From Geosmithia putterillii (taxonomy: Eukaryota > Ascomycota > Sordariomycetes > Hypocreales > Bionectriaceae): a stretch of DNA of 64,000 nucleotides. The stretch spans positions 1,295,540 through 1,359,539 of the forward strand of contig FYEU01000308.1 of assembly GCA_900188575.1 (NCBI GenBank). The letters run 5' to 3'. The translations under genes were made by a program, and so were the position numbers. Under the pieces are notes generated by a model. The model worked only from the letters and a program-made list of their open reading frames with translations, was not told the DNA's origin and did not search any database. Positions 9,454 to 20,849 of the stretch are shown here, in pieces; the stretch's first letter is position 1, and every line of letters begins with the position of its first letter.

Positions 9454-11473
9454 ATGACTGATACAGATGTAATCGTCCATCTTTACCTAGAGAGCTCTGG
9501 ACGAAGCAACTCCTTAGCAATACATGAGAGCATCAAGAAAAGCTTGCTGTATGTCTCAAACTCTCCAGCTGACTCGAATGACAGCCATGGGCGCAATCTT
9601 CCACCCACGCCCAACCCCTTGGAGGATCCAATTGCAGCAAGGCAATACTGGCCATGCATTGAGATCAGGTTCACTTCCCAGCCACGGTCTAAAAATGGCA
9701 TCATCTTTGGTTCCGGCGCAGGCTGTGATGTTGTTCTGAATTGTCCGTTCATTTCAGGCACCCATTTCGCCGTCACCTTTGACAAAGCATGTCGACCAAT
9801 CATCCAGGATCTCGGTTCTGCCCTAGGAACTGAGGTCACCTTTGACCATGAAGGGTCAGGACATCGGTGTAATTTCCACTGGATCGTTGGCGGTCACGAG
9901 GTCCCCGACGGCAGGAAAGAAATCATGGTCAATCTTCACGGGGGCGTCAGCTTCCGCATCGTCACCAACATAAAAATATACCAAGATCATAACCATGCTG
10001 AAAAGGTCAAGAAATTTTGCCATGGCTCTCAAGATCCCGGTGTTGTCTTTGGCGCCCTCGGCATCCCTGGTCGCGAGACTATCGGTGTGCCTTCGGCAAA
10101 AGCCGACGCCCCCACCTCCGAGGCGACAATCGTTCTGTACAATACGCTTGGACAGGGCAGCTTTGGAATAGTCAGACGCTGTTGGAACGTCAGAACGGCT
10201 GAAGATATGGCTGTGAAGGAGCCGACCGAGAATGCTATTCTAATGGGACGGGTGCAGAGGGACCTCTGGGAGAGAGAGTCTCGTATCCTGGGCTTGATCC
10301 AGCATGTAAGTGATGATCCCGAAAAAGGATTGGGTGATGTACTACATAATGTCAGACTTGGAGGTTAACAGCTATCAGGACCGTGTGATCAAATTATTGC
10401 ACTATTGCGACCAGCCGCACCCAAAATTGTACCTCGAATACATGCCACTCGGGTCCCTGGATGACCGCAAGTTTGTCGACCTTACGCCAAGGGAAGCTCT
10501 GTCGGTCCTGGATCAGTGTCTTTCGGCACTGGAGCATCTGCACGGACTCAAGCCCCCAATCGTACATCGCGATATCAAACCAGGGAACATTCTTGTGAAC
10601 AGGCGGGACATAGACGGCATTTTTGTCAAATTTGGTGACTTTGGCCTGTCCAAGGATACACCAGAATTGCAAACGTATTGTGGCACTCGGCGATACATGG
10701 CCCCGGAGATCTACAAACGACATAATGCTTCTGTCCCCGGTCGGGAGCCGTACTATACCCCTGCCGTCGATATCTGGTCCCTTGGGGTAGTCATCTATGA
10801 GCTCTTGAACAAACTTCCCCTAGTTGGCTTTGATAATGGAGAAGTGTGGTGTCAGAGACTCGCCTCGCAACTCGAGGAAGGCTGCAGGCACGGCCCGCCT
10901 TGGATGATACAAATTGTTCTCGGGGGCATGGTGGTATTATCGCCGAGGGCACGGTGGTCCGCAGCAAGGTTGAGACGACATACTGATATCATGCTGAAGG
11001 ATGATGATGCCACTTCAGTCGACGACGGCTCCACCACGCCGACAAGGACGTCCTTCAACCCATTCGACACTTCGGCACCGGCCCCTCCGGACGCTAGGGA
11101 GGAATCGGTGGCGGGGGAGATTATCTCGGACCTCCAGGAAGACGGGGGTTCATCCGGGCCCCTTTGGGAGCGGTCAACAACCGGGGTCGAAACAAGGGGC
11201 ACATATCGGCAAAGTCCCTCCGAGCCGTCTACGGGGCACCGGCGACAGCTCCAGCCTTGCAAACTTGATGATGAGGAACAGGAAGAACTATCCAGGTCGC
11301 TGAAGCGGACACGGCAGACAGCAGCAACATCAAGGGAGAGTCAAACCCCACGACGGGCCACTGTTTCAGGGCATGTAGAGGCAAAAGGGGCATCAGCGGT
11401 GCAAAGTGGCATGCCGCATGTGCGCCTTTCCAGGGACGAACGTACAGGGAAGTGGCAAAGGCGCGGAGCTTAG
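9454..11473 (+). CDS. FHA-domain serine/threonine protein kinase
   Basis: Two exons (9454-10305 and 10379-11473) encode 648 aa. The 73-bp intron uses GTAAGT and CAG and keeps the kinase frame (ESRILGLIQH then DRVIKLLHYC). Residues about 70-160 form an FHA phosphothreonine-binding domain (IIFGSGAGCDVVL, then ISGTHFAV). Residues about 229-500 form a complete protein kinase: glycine loop LGQGSFGIV, VAIK-type lysine in MAVKE, HRDIKPGNIL, DFGLS, and GTRRYMAPE. The tail of about 150 aa is disordered and polar. FHA plus kinase resembles Dun1/Cds1 DNA-damage kinases, but the divergent FHA, long tail and accessory location argue for a lineage-specific member rather than the core checkpoint kinase. All catalytic residues appear present, so it is probably active. 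Phosphopeptide partner and pathway are unknown. Confidence 0.85.
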
Positions 11474-12051
11474 ATGAAAAAGAGTTTCAAGGTTCCTTGC
11501 GGGTTTCCCTGCGAGTTGTGATATGGAGGCAAAGGACAAAGAATCGAATAAGGTATAGATATTTCATATTTTCAATTGCCAGCAACCGTTGCTTACTCAA
11601 TATCACGACTTGCCCTGTCAGTAGCCTAGTACTAGTACTATCTCTAGCATGAAGTAGTAGTAGTAGTAGGCAGTCGTGAGAAATAATTTCTACGAGGCGA
11701 TGTCGGCGCCAGGGTAGAGCCACAATATCACACTGTGGAGATCGCGACAAAGAGTGTGGACCACACAGTCAACAGTCATCTACAAGCACAGTGGGTGAGA
11801 TCCGCTTAGCAAAAATATTCACCATGTTGGGCGAGCTCCATTATTTTGACTCACCTTTATCAATCATCTCGAATCTGGGCCAAATTTATCACATCTTCAG
11901 GAGAGACTCTGTCTTGAGACAAACAACCCCCCCCCCTCTTTCTTCTCTCGTCTTAGGAGAAAGATAGAAGAGGGACAGCTCGAGAGGGCTGCAAAGACCG
12001 AAAAAGCAGCTCGGCGCGTGTACTCGGGCTGCTCCGAAGGTCGGCGATAAC
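11474..12051. other. Intergenic region
   Basis: Between the kinase gene and the MFS gene. It contains CTAGTACTAGTACT and a short AGT-triplet run near 11630-11668. No gene is supported. Confidence 0.5.
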
Positions 12052-13829
12052 ATGGCCCAGCTCGACGGAGAGACGAGCTCGGTGGGCTCCAACAGCAAGC
12101 CCGTGGGAAGGGTGCAGGCGGATCAGGTGTCGTCAAGTATCAACGATCAGGACGCCGGCCGGGTGATTTCTGGCGGGGAGCATGACGGTCAGCGAGCCGT
12201 TAGGGAGGAGGGGCAGGACGAGGAGGGCGACTACTACGACGTGGAGACGGTGGAGAGAGTGTACAGGAAACTGGACTGGCGCATCATCCCACCGTTCTGG
12301 ATCCTGTACTTTCTGTGCTCGGCGATCCGGTCCAACATTGGCATCGCGCAGACGATGAACGCCGAGGATGGCCACGACCTCATGTCGGTGCTTGGGCTGA
12401 CGGCTCGCGACACATCGACGGCGCTGGCCCTCTTCTACGTGTCGTACGTCATCTTTGACTGCCCGTCAAACCTGGTCATGAGCCGTCTGAGCCCGCGGGT
12501 GTGGATGGCGCGCATCGTGTTTGCCACGGGCGTGGTGGGCGCGTGCTTCGCGGCCGTGCAGGACGCCTGGAGCCTGAAGCTGCTGCGGTTCCTGCTCGGC
12601 GTCGTCATCGCGGGCATGTGGCCCGGCATGGCCTTTTACCTGACTCTCTTCTACCCGCCGTCGCGCACGGGCAAGCGCATCGGGATGTACTTTACAGCTG
12701 CGCAGGTGTCGGCCGCCGTCGTCGGTCTCGTCTCGGCGGGCTTCCAGCTCATGGATGGTGAGAGGGGCATCGTCGGCTTCCGCTGGATGTTCCTCGTCTA
12801 CGGCGTCGTCACTATTGCCGTCAGCTTCGGCCTCCTCTGGTGGCTGCCCGAGAGGCCCCTCGCCCCCGGGCAGGTCAGGGAGAAGACGTGGTACTCGCGC
12901 TGGCTGCCTCCTACCCCGGAGGCCCTTACTGGTCGCGACGCCGCTGTCCACTACCATGACCTCAAGCGCGTCTACCACGCGCGGCCCTGGTCCCTTAGCG
13001 ACCTCGGGCGCGTCCTCCTCGACTGGCGCATCTGGCCCCTCACCATCATGTACTTTGGCGTCGTTGGTGTCGGCATCGGTACCCAGATGTACGGGTCTAC
13101 CATTATCAGCAGCATTCAGCCTGATGCCAGTGACGTTGTCGTCAGCCTGCTCTTTGCGCCCATCTGGATTGTATGTTGACCATTTTTCCCTTTTCGGCCC
13201 CCTGTTTCTTTTCCTCTTGCCATCTAAACATTGTTCACATACTAACACCTGCTATGCAGATGGACCTTATCGCCATCCTCATCATGATGCCCATCTCGGA
13301 CCGCTTCCACCAGTACCGCCCGCTCATCTTCTCGGCCGCGACGTGCATTCAGATTGCCGGGCTTCTCCTGTCGACGTTTGCGACTGGCAACGGCTGGGCC
13401 CGGTACGGCGGCTTGCTCATGGTGGGCTTCGGCCTCGGCCCCACTGTGCCCAACTGCATGGCGTGGAGCAACCAGATCTTCCAGCAGCGCCACGGCGAGG
13501 TGGGCGTCGCCGCCGCTTCGGCCCTCGTCTCGGGCCTGGGCAACCTGGGCAGCGTCACCACCACGTACGCTCTGTACACGGGCTGGCCCGAGGACGCTGC
13601 CGCGGGCCCGCACCAATACCGCCGCAGTAACCTGACCATGATTGGCATCCTCGTTGCCAGCATCCTCAGCTCCTTTGTCATGATGGGTCTGCTCAAGATC
13701 TTTGGGAATCCGCCCAGCGCCAAGCTGTTGGAGCAGCAGGCTACGGGAGAGCTTGAGGATGGTGCCGCCAGGCGCGAGGTCCAGCAGCGTGGATTCGGAA
13801 AAGCTCTCCGCCCGGGAGCCAAGCAATAA
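12052..13829 (+). CDS. MFS transporter, anion:cation symporter (Dal5-like) family
   Basis: Two exons (12052-13170 and 13260-13829; intron donor GTATGT, branch ACTAAC, acceptor CAG) encode 562 aa. An N-terminal cytosolic tail of about 70 acidic residues is followed by the family entry motif VYRKLDWRIIPPFWILYFL and a run of about 12 hydrophobic segments. RFLLGVVIAGMWPGM and the loop YPPSRTGKRIGMYFTAA are typical of the Dal5/allantoate-permease (ACS) group, which import small organic anions such as allantoate, nicotinate, pantothenate or tartrate with protons. The substrate cannot be assigned from sequence. In the third helix-loop region the usual DR.N is replaced by SAIRSNIG, so the canonical Asp is absent. 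It heads a same-strand run of transport and metabolic genes. Confidence 0.85.
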
Positions 13830-15434
13830 CCCCCCCCCCACACACACACGAAATTGGGGACTAATATGTTGGACGCGATGGTTCCAGCTCACCCTTCCCC
13901 CATGGCATCTGCGATGTCAACGTCATCTTTTCTTCTTCTCCCCTTTCTCTAATACCCCATTTCTTTTCCCCAGACGCCCTGTACACAAACAGGGTGTCTA
14001 CCTAGTCTCTCTGTTGTTGGCAGGGCCAATGGATTGGGAAGCGATAAGCTCTCGGGACCGGATATCAAAGTAACAATGCTGCTACGCTATTACCTTGATT
14101 GTCCCTTGGGTTGTCTTGCCCCTCCCAATTTTGGATACAAAAGTCTCTTTTTTTTCTCTTTCCTTTTCTACTTGTATGTTTTGGTTTGTTTGGAGTTGGG
14201 ACGCAATGTCATGCATGATACCCCCATATAGAGTTTTTATTCGCTGTCATCCGGGTCTCCCGCCAGCGACAGTGCCGTTACGCCATCGCTGGGACGGCGT
14301 GTTTGAACCGAGGAGCCTTTTTTATATACGACGACAATGCTGGAGCGCTATCGTCGGGCAGGTGCCTCGTGGGAGTTTTAGTGGATATTATGTATTTTTC
14401 TGTCATGTTATGTTCTGTGGTATGTACTACGGAGTATACGGAGTACATTTGGTACACATCACAGAGTAACAAGGTCTTGGTGCGGGGGAATGATTGATGG
14501 TGATCAAATCAAATCTTACGCACGCACACACACACCACACAGACGATGGCTACCATTCGTTATCAATCAGTAACACCCACCCACCCACACGTATGTCCAT
14601 CTGGTGCCGCATCTTCCGTTTGTTGTTGTTTTCGTTGTCTGTCGGGGCGTCCCATCCCACGACACATGAGGCCCAGCAAGACAGCAAGCCCCCGACCCCA
14701 TGATGATATATACGCTGCGCAAGGTATTGCAAGGCATTGCAGGATTGCAGGGCATTGCAAGGTATCTATATAAACTCTATGGAGCCACTAAGCCACTATG
14801 GAGCGAAATCCACTCGCTGATCTCTCCCACAAAATCGTTGGAAATGGACGCGCTCTGTTTCGGCCTTCGGGATATTGATTACCCACCCGCGGAAGCTGGG
14901 AAGAGACTGGGGCGCGTCATTGTGTGGAGAGATTTCCCCGCACTCTCCGCCTTTGGAGATGTTCCCCACTGACTAATCTGACCATTACCCACTAACGAAA
15001 CCGCCATATTGACCGCGGATGGGCCGCTGAGACTGCTACCCAGGTGCCCCAGCCCGCTGAACGACCGCTGGACGGCCACTGAAAGGACACTGAAGGGCCA
15101 GTCGACGGCAACTACGCGGCAGAAGGAGTAGCCGAGCTCCAACTGAAATCAGCTGTTTTCTACCGTTCCCTCTTACTCTTGTCTCCCCCTCTCCTCTCCT
15201 TCTCCTCCTTCCTCTTTCTTCTTCTTCTCCAAGTGCCGTTATTACCCCTCTCGGCTCCGACTCTCCCTCCCTCTCTTCCTCCTCTCCATCTGTCACCATC
15301 TCTCCGCAACTCGCTGCATCTCTTTCCCATCTCTCCATCTCTCTCTCTCAACTCAATTGCATCTCTTTTTCCTTCTTATACCCATCCACGTCATCTCCAA
15401 TAGCTATCAAAAGACACCAATACCCCCATTGGCA
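13830..15434. other. 1.6-kb intergenic region
   Basis: It holds a C9 homopolymer followed by CA repeats (13829-13850), two adjacent copies of TACGGAGTA (14428-14445), a short TTGCA-rich repeat (14721-14765) and a CT-rich leader (15165-15430) before the CoA-transferase start. No gene is supported. Confidence 0.5.
14721..14765. repeat. Short degenerate TTGCA repeat
   Basis: Four to five 9-10-bp units based on AAGGCATTGC occur in tandem with small changes. Confidence 0.6.
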
Positions 15435-16793
15435 ATGGCTTCGTCCCTCATGAGACCCGCGGTTGCTCTCCGCCCTGCTGCTGCTACTGCTGCTGTTGCT
15501 GCTACAGCTTCGCAGTGGCCACGGCTGCAGAGGTCCACGTCGTCCCTCTTGACCTCTGCTCCTCGATCCCGCCAGCTGTCACGACAAAACACACGCTCCC
15601 TGTCGAGCAAGGCTGCTGCCCGTGCATGGGACCGGGAGGGCCTCCCGCTCGAGGGCGTGACCGTCGTCAGCCTGGAGCAGGCCATTGCCGCGCCCTTTTG
15701 CACGCGCCAGCTGGCTGAGATGGGTGCCCGCGTCATCAAAGTCGAGCGCCGAGGCGAGGGCGACTTTGCCCGCGCCTACGACCACCGCGTCAAGGGCCAG
15801 TCGTCGCACTTTGTCTGGACAAACCGCAGCAAGGAGTCGCTCGAGCTCGACGTCAAGAACCCCAAGGACCGCCGCGTGCTCGGCGAGCTGATTGAGCGTG
15901 CTGACGTCCTGGTCCAGAACCTCGCCCCGGGTGCCGCCTCGCGCCTGGGCCTGTCGTACAACAAGCTCAAGAGGGAGAACCCCGGCCTTATTGTCTGCAA
16001 CATCAGCGGCTACGGATCTGACGGGCCCTACCGTGACAAGAAGGCCTACGACCTGCTGGTCCAGAGCGAGGCAGGCCTGCTGTCGGTGACGGGTAGCGAG
16101 GCCGAGCCTGCCAAGGTGGGCATCTCGGTGGCCGACATCGCTGCGGGAACCACGGCGCTGCAGAACATCCTGGCGGCCCTCATGAGGCGCGGCCGCACCG
16201 GCAAGGGTTCCCACATTGACGTGTCCATGCTTGAGGCCATGGCCGAATGGATGTCGTTCCCCATGTACTACGCCTTTGACGGTGCTGAGGCGCCCAAGCG
16301 CGAGGGTGCCTCGCACGCCTCCATCTACCCATACGGGCCCTTTGAGACCAAGACAGCCGACGTCATGCTTGGAGTCCAGAGCGAGCGCGAGTGGAACGCC
16401 CTCTGCACCGAGGTCCTGGGCGACGACGCCCTCTCATACGACGGGCGCTTCATTGACAACACGCTCCGCTCCCAGAACCGCACTGAGCTTCGCGAGATCA
16501 TCCACGGCGTCTTCAAGAAGCTCACGGCTGAGCAGGTGCTTGCTAAGCTCGACGCGGCCGATATTGCAAACGCAAAGGTCAACAACATGCAGGACCTCTG
16601 GGATCACCCCCAGCTCGAGGCCAGGAACCGCTGGACAGAGATTGACACGCCCGGCGGCAGGGTCCCCGCCCTCATCCCCGCCGGTGTCACGGACGAGACC
16701 CTGTACCGCATGGGCCCGGTGCCCAGCGTCGGCCAGCACAATGAGAAGATCATTGAGGAGCTCGGTCTGCACGACTACGAGAACAGGAAGTAG
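15435..16793 (+). CDS. Class III (CaiB/BaiF family) CoA-transferase, mitochondrial
   Basis: A single exon of 452 aa. The start is the first in-frame ATG; the frame upstream is open but lacks an ATG. The first 55 residues are rich in Ala, Ser and Arg with almost no acidic residues (MASSLMRPAVALRP...SRQNTRSLSS), a mitochondrial presequence. The mature part shows the class III fold signatures: LEGVTVVSLEQAIAAPFCTR, LAEMGARVIKVERR, DVLVQNLAPGAASRLGL, ISGYGSDGPY and KGSHIDVSMLEAMAEWM. The family moves CoA between carboxylic acids; the mitochondrial eukaryotic member SUGCT uses succinyl-CoA and glutarate or related dicarboxylates. The usual catalytic Asp position reads Glu (residue 267, codon 16233-16235). 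The neighbours are Dal5-type permeases and an aldehyde dehydrogenase. Substrate unknown. Confidence 0.85.
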   Translation: MASSLMRPAVALRPAAATAAVAATASQWPRLQRSTSSLLTSAPRSRQLSRQNTRSLSSKAAARAWDREGLPLEGVTVVSLEQAIAAPFCTRQLAEMGARVIKVERRGEGDFARAYDHRVKGQSSHFVWTNRSKESLELDVKNPKDRRVLGELIERADVLVQNLAPGAASRLGLSYNKLKRENPGLIVCNISGYGSDGPYRDKKAYDLLVQSEAGLLSVTGSEAEPAKVGISVADIAAGTTALQNILAALMRRGRTGKGSHIDVSMLEAMAEWMSFPMYYAFDGAEAPKREGASHASIYPYGPFETKTADVMLGVQSEREWNALCTEVLGDDALSYDGRFIDNTLRSQNRTELREIIHGVFKKLTAEQVLAKLDAADIANAKVNNMQDLWDHPQLEARNRWTEIDTPGGRVPALIPAGVTDETLYRMGPVPSVGQHNEKIIEELGLHDYENRK

Positions 16794-18174
16794 AGTGGAG
16801 GAGAGGAGACAAGTGGGATTTTGACGAGCAGCCGCAGCATTCAATTGTAGAGACTTTAGTTCTCTAACATGTCTTTTACCTTTGCTTTATTTTTTCTTTG
16901 TTTGCATTCATCCATGTCTTGACTACGCGTCAGGCACGGCAGCACAGAACGAGGCCGATATCTACCAGTAGTACATTCTGAGTTATTACTAGTAGTAGAT
17001 AGTAGAGAATATTGACAAGTTTTTATTCAACTTCTTCCCTTTTCGAACATTTTTGACTCGAAGAATCCATCTGAGGTGAGACAAGGGTGCACACAGCATA
17101 GGACCAGGGTAGCAACAGACATGGCAACACACGCAGGGAGAATGATGGCGTCACACTGACTGACTCTGCATGGTCGCAGTCGCACAGCACACAATAGTTC
17201 CCGACAAACAGTCAAACAGTTCCCGACACACACGGAACGGAAACACGGCTGCATGGTGGGATAGATTGAGTAGCAGGACAGATCGAGGACTAATAAGTAG
17301 CACGACCAAAAAAAGTAAAAACTGTGGGAACCCAAACTCAATGACACTATCAGACTAGTAGTATGGAGTGGTTGAGCCCATGGTCGAATGCAGGTGCCAA
17401 CATGATGAGCATGGAAGACGTCAAAGAGGAAGCCAAGTCGGCCCTTGATTAAGAAGCCGAGTACTACCTACTAACGTATCGCATGCACGTATTCAAGTGT
17501 ACTACTACGCCGTATTCGTCGTAAGAGAGTACGGGGATACTTGTGAGAGTGACCTGTACTTGTGAGAGTACCTGTGAGAGTGAGGAGAGTGAGAGTGGGA
17601 GTGAGAGCAGTACTTGAGAGAGCGGTGTCCCAGAACCTGCAACGCTGACGGCAGAGCTCGTTCCTCTTGCCATTCACTCATCTCATCTCTCTTAACCAGC
17701 CCCCTCACCCTCTTGTGTGGAATCCAACCCCTTCCCCTCTCTCTCCGGCCAGATCGTCATATCCGCCCCCCATCCAATCAGCCACCCTCGCCACCCTCCC
17801 CCGGTACACTCATCCAACTGCCAACAGCTCTTCCCCTCCCCCTGCAACAAAGTGCCAAGGGCGAAGCTCGTTTACCCCGGACGGCATCTACATTTGGCTC
17901 CCGTGCATACACCTGGGGAAGGACGCTTGGCAGACGGGAGAGGCGGGGAAGTTGCAGGGAGATATTTCCGAGTGGCAGACGGTACCCAAGCAGAGACGAG
18001 GTATAAGTCATACACATCCCACCTCACGTCTCTGCATACACATGGGCCACCTAGCTGTCCCTTTCAAACTCCCCACACCGCTCACTTCAGAGGGACCGAC
18101 CGAGCCCTACCTGTTTTCTGACCTGTCTACCCGCTTGTCTGTCTCGAGAACAGCAGTCGCAGCGCGCACACAAA
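16794..18174. other. 1.4-kb intergenic region
   Basis: It contains AGTAGTAGATAGTAG-type words near 16989-17005, a GAGAGTG-rich degenerate repeat at about 17525-17625, and a CT/C-rich stretch before the MFS gene. No gene is supported. Confidence 0.5.
17525..17625. repeat. Degenerate GAGAGTG repeat
   Basis: Repeated GAGAGTG and CTTGTGAGAGT units of irregular spacing give a purine-rich strand over about 100 bp. Confidence 0.5.
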
Positions 18175-20117
18175 ATGTCCACCACCAAGATCGACGAGGA
18201 GGGTCAGATTGAGTACCAGAAGGCGGCGGATGGAACTCTGAGTCGCGAAAACAACAGCAACGACGATATGACGATCATCGACGCGAAACTCGACAAGAGG
18301 CTGGATCGGAAATTCGACTTACACATCATGCCGTGGTTATTCGGTATCTGGTATGATCAACTCTTCACGCTTCGTTCTCCGCCCTCACTAGGTTTTTTTT
18401 GTTTAATTCCTCTCAGTGAGAGGTTTGCTAGCTGTATACGTTTGTTTCTCATGCTAATGAAAAAGTGTGATGCGTGCAGGCTTTTTGCATTCATCGACCG
18501 ATCCAACATTGGAAACGCCAAGATTGACGGCCTGACAGAGGACCTGGGCATCGAGGAAGGCAACCGGTTCAACATCGCCCTCCTCGTCTTCTTCATCCCC
18601 TACGTGCTCGTAGACGTACCGAGCAACTGGATCGTCAAGCGCGTCAAGGCGGGCATCTACCTGCCCCTGCTCATCACATCGTGGGGGCTTGTCTGCACCT
18701 TTATGGGCTTCATAAAGTCGTTTGCCGGTCTTGTTGTCTGTCGCTTCCTCCTCGGCCTCTTTGAGGGCGGGCTCCTCGGCGGTATACTTGTCTACTTGTC
18801 CATGTTCTACCGGAGACACCGTATGCTGTTCCGCATCGGCCTCTTCTACTGCGCTGCGCCGCTCTCGGGTGCCTTTGGCGGCTTGCTGGCTACGGGCCTG
18901 GCCAAGATTAAGTATGGGGGGTACAACAAGTGGCCTTGGATCTTTTTCAGTACGTCTCTGCCCCTTCTCTCTTTGTGTGCGTGCGACTTTGTCACTATAC
19001 CCTGAACATATACAAGACACTGTCTCTAACCCCTTTTGCGCAGTCGAGGGAGCCATCACCACCGTCTTTGGGCTCATCTGCTTCATCTTCATGCCTAGCA
19101 CACCTGCCGACGCCAGGTTTCTCACAGAAGACGAGCGCTCAGCCGCCATGCTCCGGTTGAAGGAGGACTACCACGGTGCCACGACTGTAGAGGATGTCAA
19201 CGAGGAGCATTTTGACTGGCACTGGGTCAAGATGTCCCTCTCTGCGCCCCAGACGTACCTGTGTGCCATCATCTGGTGCATGCTCCTGATCCCGCTCTAT
19301 GTATGTTATGTCGCCCCGGCGTCACCTCACCCCTTCACACATGCCCATGCATCGAGCTAATGGCCTCTCTTCTTGTACAGAGCTTCTCCCTCTTCCTCCC
19401 CAGCATCATCAAAGGGCTCGGGTACCACTCCACACAGGCTCAGCTCTTCACCGCACCGCCCAACGTGGCCGCCTTCTTCAGTGTCTTGGGCATGTCTTTC
19501 GCCTCGGACAAGATTGCGTACCGCGGTCCGCTGCTGGCCTTGGGGACTGTGATTTCCATGGGCGGGTATATCATGCTTCTCGCGGCCGATAGGAACACGG
19601 TTCGCTACGGTGGTACCTTTCTCGTTGCCTTCGGTGTGTTCCCTGGGGCTGCAATGGTCATGGTATGTTGACGCCTCCCCCTCCCCGTGTTCCATTAAGG
19701 GTATAAGGTTCAAGGGTCTGACATTGTGATGAAACAGGGCTGGCTTTCAAATAACCTAGCACCGCACTATACTCGAGCGACTGGTCTAGGAGCTCTGGTA
19801 GGCATGGCCAATCTTGCCGCCTTTCCAGCTTCCTTCATCTACCGGTCCCAAGACGTGTAAGGACAAACCCATGACCCTTGCTATCAAACAGACACACAGT
19901 GGCGCTGACAATGTAAAATCACAGACCAAAGTACACTCTGGGACATGCTGTTAGTCTCGGCGCACTCGTTGTGGGCTTCATCACCGTATGCATCCAGATG
20001 CTGTACTGCCGGTGGGAGAATGGCAAGCGTGACCGCGGTGAGAGGGATCACCGGCTGTCCGAGGGGGATGCTTCCCGTCTAGGTCACAGGCACCCGTCCT
20101 TTAGATATACTCTGTAG
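18175..20117 (+). CDS. MFS transporter, Dal5-like anion:cation symporter family
   Basis: Six exons (18175-18350, 18480-18949, 19044-19300, 19381-19662, 19738-19856, 19925-20117) encode 498 aa with matching phases at each junction. The cytosolic start (KLDKRLDRKFDLHIMPWL) leads into the family motif LFAFIDRSNIGNAKIDGL, which keeps the DR.N residues. Then come VDVPSNWIVKR, the loop YRRHRMLFRIGLFYCAA, and a second half ending DVPKYTLGHAVSLGA. About 12 membrane segments are expected. This is an ACS/Dal5-type permease for a small organic anion, closer to the canonical motif than the one at 12052. Intron 1 (129 bp) is a multiple of three with no stop, so its retention would extend the protein. Substrate unknown. 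Confidence 0.85.
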
Positions 20118-20849
20118 GAAAATAGCTATGCACATATTTCTGTTTACTTGTTAGTACTTATGTCGTGGCTTTTTGTCGTGGCTTGATTCATGTTTGTGAT
20201 AGGAAAGGGACTGGAGATGGCGTTGGATGGAACCCGTATCAACGAGCTTATAATCACATTGATGTCTTAGTACATAAGTGAGAGGAAACTCCACACTAAT
20301 ATGATTCCTTGGAATGTATAGAATGGCCTTTGCGATTCGAATTGAACTTCAATCGTCTCTTCTCTCACAAGCACTCAGAAGAAAAAGACCACCGTTGCAG
20401 ATTTCTATACGACAAGTGAGTGTACTGAGGGGTCTTTCGAGGGGGGAGGCTCATCTCGGGGATATTACGAAGAGGTTTAAGAGATAAGGATGAATAAGGA
20501 ATTGAAGATAGATGCTTTATTATAAGACTGGTCAAATGAAAGTGTCGATTAGGTGCTTATGGTCATCACTGTGAAGGTCTCCAGCTCGGTCAGCCTTGAG
20601 ATGTACATGGGCGTACATGGTATCGATTCCTTATCTGTCAACCCCTCACATCCCACCTTGAAAGCTTACATCCATTAAACTTGTCATTGTCAAACACAGA
20701 AAGAATCAAACAAGCAGTTCAACTCGCATCGTTCTGTTTGGTCACCAAGCTCCTCATAACTTTTGCACTCATCGGCAATATTCTCTTGTCTCCCGTGCCC
20801 GGGTGCCCACCTACACCACGAGAGCGTCATATCCACGGTGGAGTTCAAT
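20118..20849. other. Intergenic region
   Basis: Between the MFS gene and the aldehyde dehydrogenase gene. It is more AT-rich than its surroundings. No repeat or gene is supported. Confidence 0.45.

Noticed and set aside
9454..11473. Orthologue of Rad53/Dun1 checkpoint kinase
   Set aside because: It has one divergent FHA and lacks the recognisable Rad53 layout. Only the domain combination matches.
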